From: Pseudomonas kermanshahensis
GTDB taxonomy: Bacteria; Pseudomonadota; Gammaproteobacteria; Pseudomonadales; Pseudomonadaceae
Assembly: GCF_014269205.2 (NCBI RefSeq)
Contig: NZ_JABWRY020000001.1
Span: 1,054,001 to 1,118,000 of the forward strand
Direction of reading: 5' to 3'
Length of the DNA stretch: 64,000 nucleotides
Shown: positions 62,302 through 64,000 of the stretch, in pieces
Layout of the letters: each line of letters begins with the position of its first letter
Position numbering within the stretch: position 1 is the first letter of the stretch
The notes under the pieces: model-generated
What the model was told of the DNA's origin: nothing
The model's input: the letters and a program-made list of their open reading frames with translations, nothing else
The model's database searches: none
Position numbers and translations under genes: made by a program

Positions 62302-63093
62302 TTAACCGTTCTTGGTGGAAATCAGATGCATCCTGCGGGCGCGGTACGCACCAAGGGACAGGAACAGCAATACCAGGGTGAAGGTAAACACATAGGTCAC
62401 GGAGACGCCGTCGACCGGGGTGTAGTGTGGCAGCACTTCTGCACGGATTAGCTCAAGGATGTGCAGGAAAGGGTTCAGCAGTAACACCGGCATCATAGTC
62501 TGTGGCAGGTACGATGCAGGGATCAGTACGCCGGAGATAAAGTACAGAGGGAAGAACGCCATGCGAATGACGATCTTAAGGCTGGGCAAGGCGTGGGTGA
62601 CCAAAGCTAGGAACATCCCCAAGCCGAAGGCGAACAGCAAACCCAAAAGCAATGTAAAGACCCACTCCAATGGACTATGGATTGACATGTCGAATCCAAA
62701 CCAGGCAAAGCCAAAAACCAGGAGAGCGTAAACTGTGGCCGCAATGCAGGTCTCGACAATGACCCGTGCAACATAGGTATCCAGTGGTTTGATCTGTTTG
62801 TAGCCAAACAGTGATCGGTTCTCTCGAAGGCTGTCCATGAGCCGTAGGGCAGTATTTCGGTAGAGTAGGAAGGGCGCCATGCCGACTAAAATGAACACCG
62901 GGTATTCGACACCAGATACGGTGCGGCCTCGTAGCATTGCAAAGAGCAAGGAAAAAAGAAGGAGGTGAACCAGGGGTTCTAACAGCATCCACACGGCCCC
63001 GAGACGGCTGTCGCCGACGCGTGCGCGCGCTTCACGTAAAACGAGTGCGAAAATAACTGATTTCTGGATTTGTAGACAGGAACGAGGCTTCAA
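62302..63093 (-). CDS. kpsM: Capsule ABC transporter permease
   Basis: 263 residues, ABC-2 type with six predicted helices. The cytoplasmic N-terminal segment REARARVGDSRLGAVWMLLEPL is typical of KpsM/BexB/CtrC, as is LIPASYLPQTMMPVLLLNPFLHILELIR. TTG at 63093 is the first start codon in frame and no ribosome site is evident, so the real start may differ by a few codons. First gene of the kpsM-kpsT-kpsE-channel operon. Confidence 0.92.
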   Translation of the reverse strand: MKPRSCLQIQKSVIFALVLREARARVGDSRLGAVWMLLEPLVHLLLFSLLFAMLRGRTVSGVEYPVFILVGMAPFLLYRNTALRLMDSLRENRSLFGYKQIKPLDTYVARVIVETCIAATVYALLVFGFAWFGFDMSIHSPLEWVFTLLLGLLFAFGLGMFLALVTHALPSLKIVIRMAFFPLYFISGVLIPASYLPQTMMPVLLLNPFLHILELIRAEVLPHYTPVDGVSVTYVFTFTLVLLFLSLGAYRARRMHLISTKNG

Positions 63094-63736
63094 GATGGCG
63101 ACCGCAAAGCAAAGCAGCGCGCCTAGGCACGCCGGAATTCATCTTCACGAAAGGCCCGATTCCCGTGGCGGGTAGGCTGGGGATATCCCGGATACTTCCA
63201 TGTTCTAAGGTGCGCGAGGTTAATTCGATGAGACGCAAGCGTCAAGAAAATTGAGCGAAATTGCAATCATTCGCCGGCTCCGTGCACTCCATCTGCCACG
63301 ATGTCGCTTCAGTCAGCTCTCAACACATCGGACGAGTTTGCTGCAAGATCCGTATGTCAGCAGAGTTGCAAAAAACCGGTTTGTGTCAGGTGGGAGGATT
63401 GCTGGCGGGGTGATGTCAATATGATGCCAGCCCCCCCTTATCTGTCTGACTGTAATTTACCCATCTTGGTTATAGAATTCAGTTGCTTACGAGTAGGTTG
63501 TCTAGGGCTTGCCTGATTGGTTTGCGTGCATCAAATCAGTCAGGCTTGATTGGGGTGCGAGACCTACCGGATCGGTACCGATAGGCGCATAAGGATTTTT
63601 AGGGATGGGTGCCAAGCTTACAATTTATCCCGCCAGCCATTCCCCTAGCGAGCACAGTGCCTATAATGCCCGCCGAAATTGGCAGCAGCTGGCTGTTGTT
63701 CATGGACAGATTATGCATCAAGGAAATCATTCGCAA
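63094..63736. other. 643-bp divergent region between kpsM and pgi
   Basis: No convincing gene. Two symmetric elements stand out: gcctgattggtttg (from about 63510) facing caaatcagtcaggc (ends about 63545), 12 of 14 bases matching, and the perfect palindrome atcggtaccgat (63571-63582). They lie on the pgi side. The kpsM promoter must lie in the left half. A ribosome site AAGGAA is 10 bp before pgi. Confidence 0.55.
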
Positions 63737-64000
63737 TGCCGTACTACCGTAACCCCCGTGATGTGACGGCCCTCCCTGCCTGGCAGGCGCTTCAGCACCA
63801 CCGTGAGGCCATGCAGAACTTCAGCATGCGCGAAGCCTTCGCCGCCGATGCCAAGCGTTTTGATCAGTTCTCCCTGAGCAGCTGCGGCCTGTTCCTCGAC
63901 TACTCGAAAAACCTGATCACCGAGCAAAGCCGCGACCTGCTGGTGAACCTGGCCAACGAAGTCGGCCTGCAGGATGCGATCAAGTCGATGTTCAGCGGCG
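63737..64000 (+). CDS. pgi: Glucose-6-phosphate isomerase, N-terminal part (partial)
   Basis: ATG at 63737 begins MPYYRNPRDVTALPAWQALQ; the frame continues open to the window end (88 codons). FSLSSCGLFLDYSKNLI is the conserved Pgi N-terminal segment. The enzyme interconverts glucose-6-P and fructose-6-P and so supplies sugar nucleotides. It marks the right border of the capsule locus. The catalytic part is outside the window. Confidence 0.92.

Noticed and set aside
63301..63516. 71-codon plus-strand frame between kpsM and pgi
   Set aside because: No ribosome site, Cys-rich random-looking sequence, ends in the inverted repeat near pgi.

Overview
The window looks like the chromosome of a fluorescent Pseudomonas of the P. 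putida group. The evidence is the order gyrA-serC-pheA-tyrA/aroA-cmk-rpsA-ihfB with no hisC between pheA and tyrA, the fused tyrA-aroA gene, several families of Pseudomonas REP palindromes, a REP-associated transposase, and an O-antigen locus lying between ihfB/wzz and wbpM. No rRNA, tRNA, CRISPR array, complete insertion sequence or prophage was seen.

Layout. (1) 1-10715 is core: the gyrA 3' end, serine and aromatic amino acid genes, cmk, rpsA, a REP/RAYT island, ihfB, a LapA-domain gene and an MBL/beta-CASP nuclease. (2) 10964-24928 (+ strand) is a Wzx/Wzy-type O-antigen locus: wzz, three glycosyltransferases, flippase, polymerase, sugar-nucleotide genes, then wbpL and wbpM. (3) 25299-35200 (+) is GC-rich and holds a 2500-residue single-module polyketide synthase without thioesterase, an alpha-oxoamine synthase, and an outer-membrane barrel gene. 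(4) 35712-46306 (-) is a tightly coupled operon that mixes capsule-anchor enzymes (kpsC, kpsS, a second kpsC) with an SDR, an LtaS-like sulfatase, a GNAT and an Fe/2OG dioxygenase; an APH-fold kinase gene lies upstream. (5) 47765-57008 is visibly AT-rich and looks like the capsule-type-specific cassette: two DUF6270-like proteins, two hexapeptide acyltransferases, a TagF-like glycerophosphotransferase, a Stealth phosphotransferase, a capsule-type GT2 and a Tat-exported protein. (6) 57424-63093 holds kpsF, galU and the ABC capsule exporter (CtrA/BexD-like protein, kpsE, kpsT, kpsM). (7) pgi begins at 63737 and runs off the end.

How it fits together. Regions 3-6 read as one ABC-transporter-dependent capsule locus placed between wbpM and pgi. 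The unusual part is the lipid side. A highly reducing PKS, an alpha-oxoamine synthase that could release the chain onto an amino acid, an SDR resembling 3-keto-sphinganine reductases, a GNAT, a 2OG dioxygenase and an LtaS-like head-group transferase are interleaved with kpsC/kpsS, the genes that build the Kdo linker on the capsule lipid. My leading hypothesis is that the locus makes its own sphingoid-like amino-lipid anchor for the capsule. The enzyme set parallels fungal fumonisin synthesis (PKS, alpha-oxoamine synthase, ketoreductase, 2OG hydroxylase). The Burkholderia wcb capsule locus, as I recall it, also carries a large FAS/PKS (WcbR). The polymer genes suggest a phosphate-containing, O-acylated, teichoic-acid-like capsule. 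Gene family calls are mostly firm; the anchor pathway is inference.
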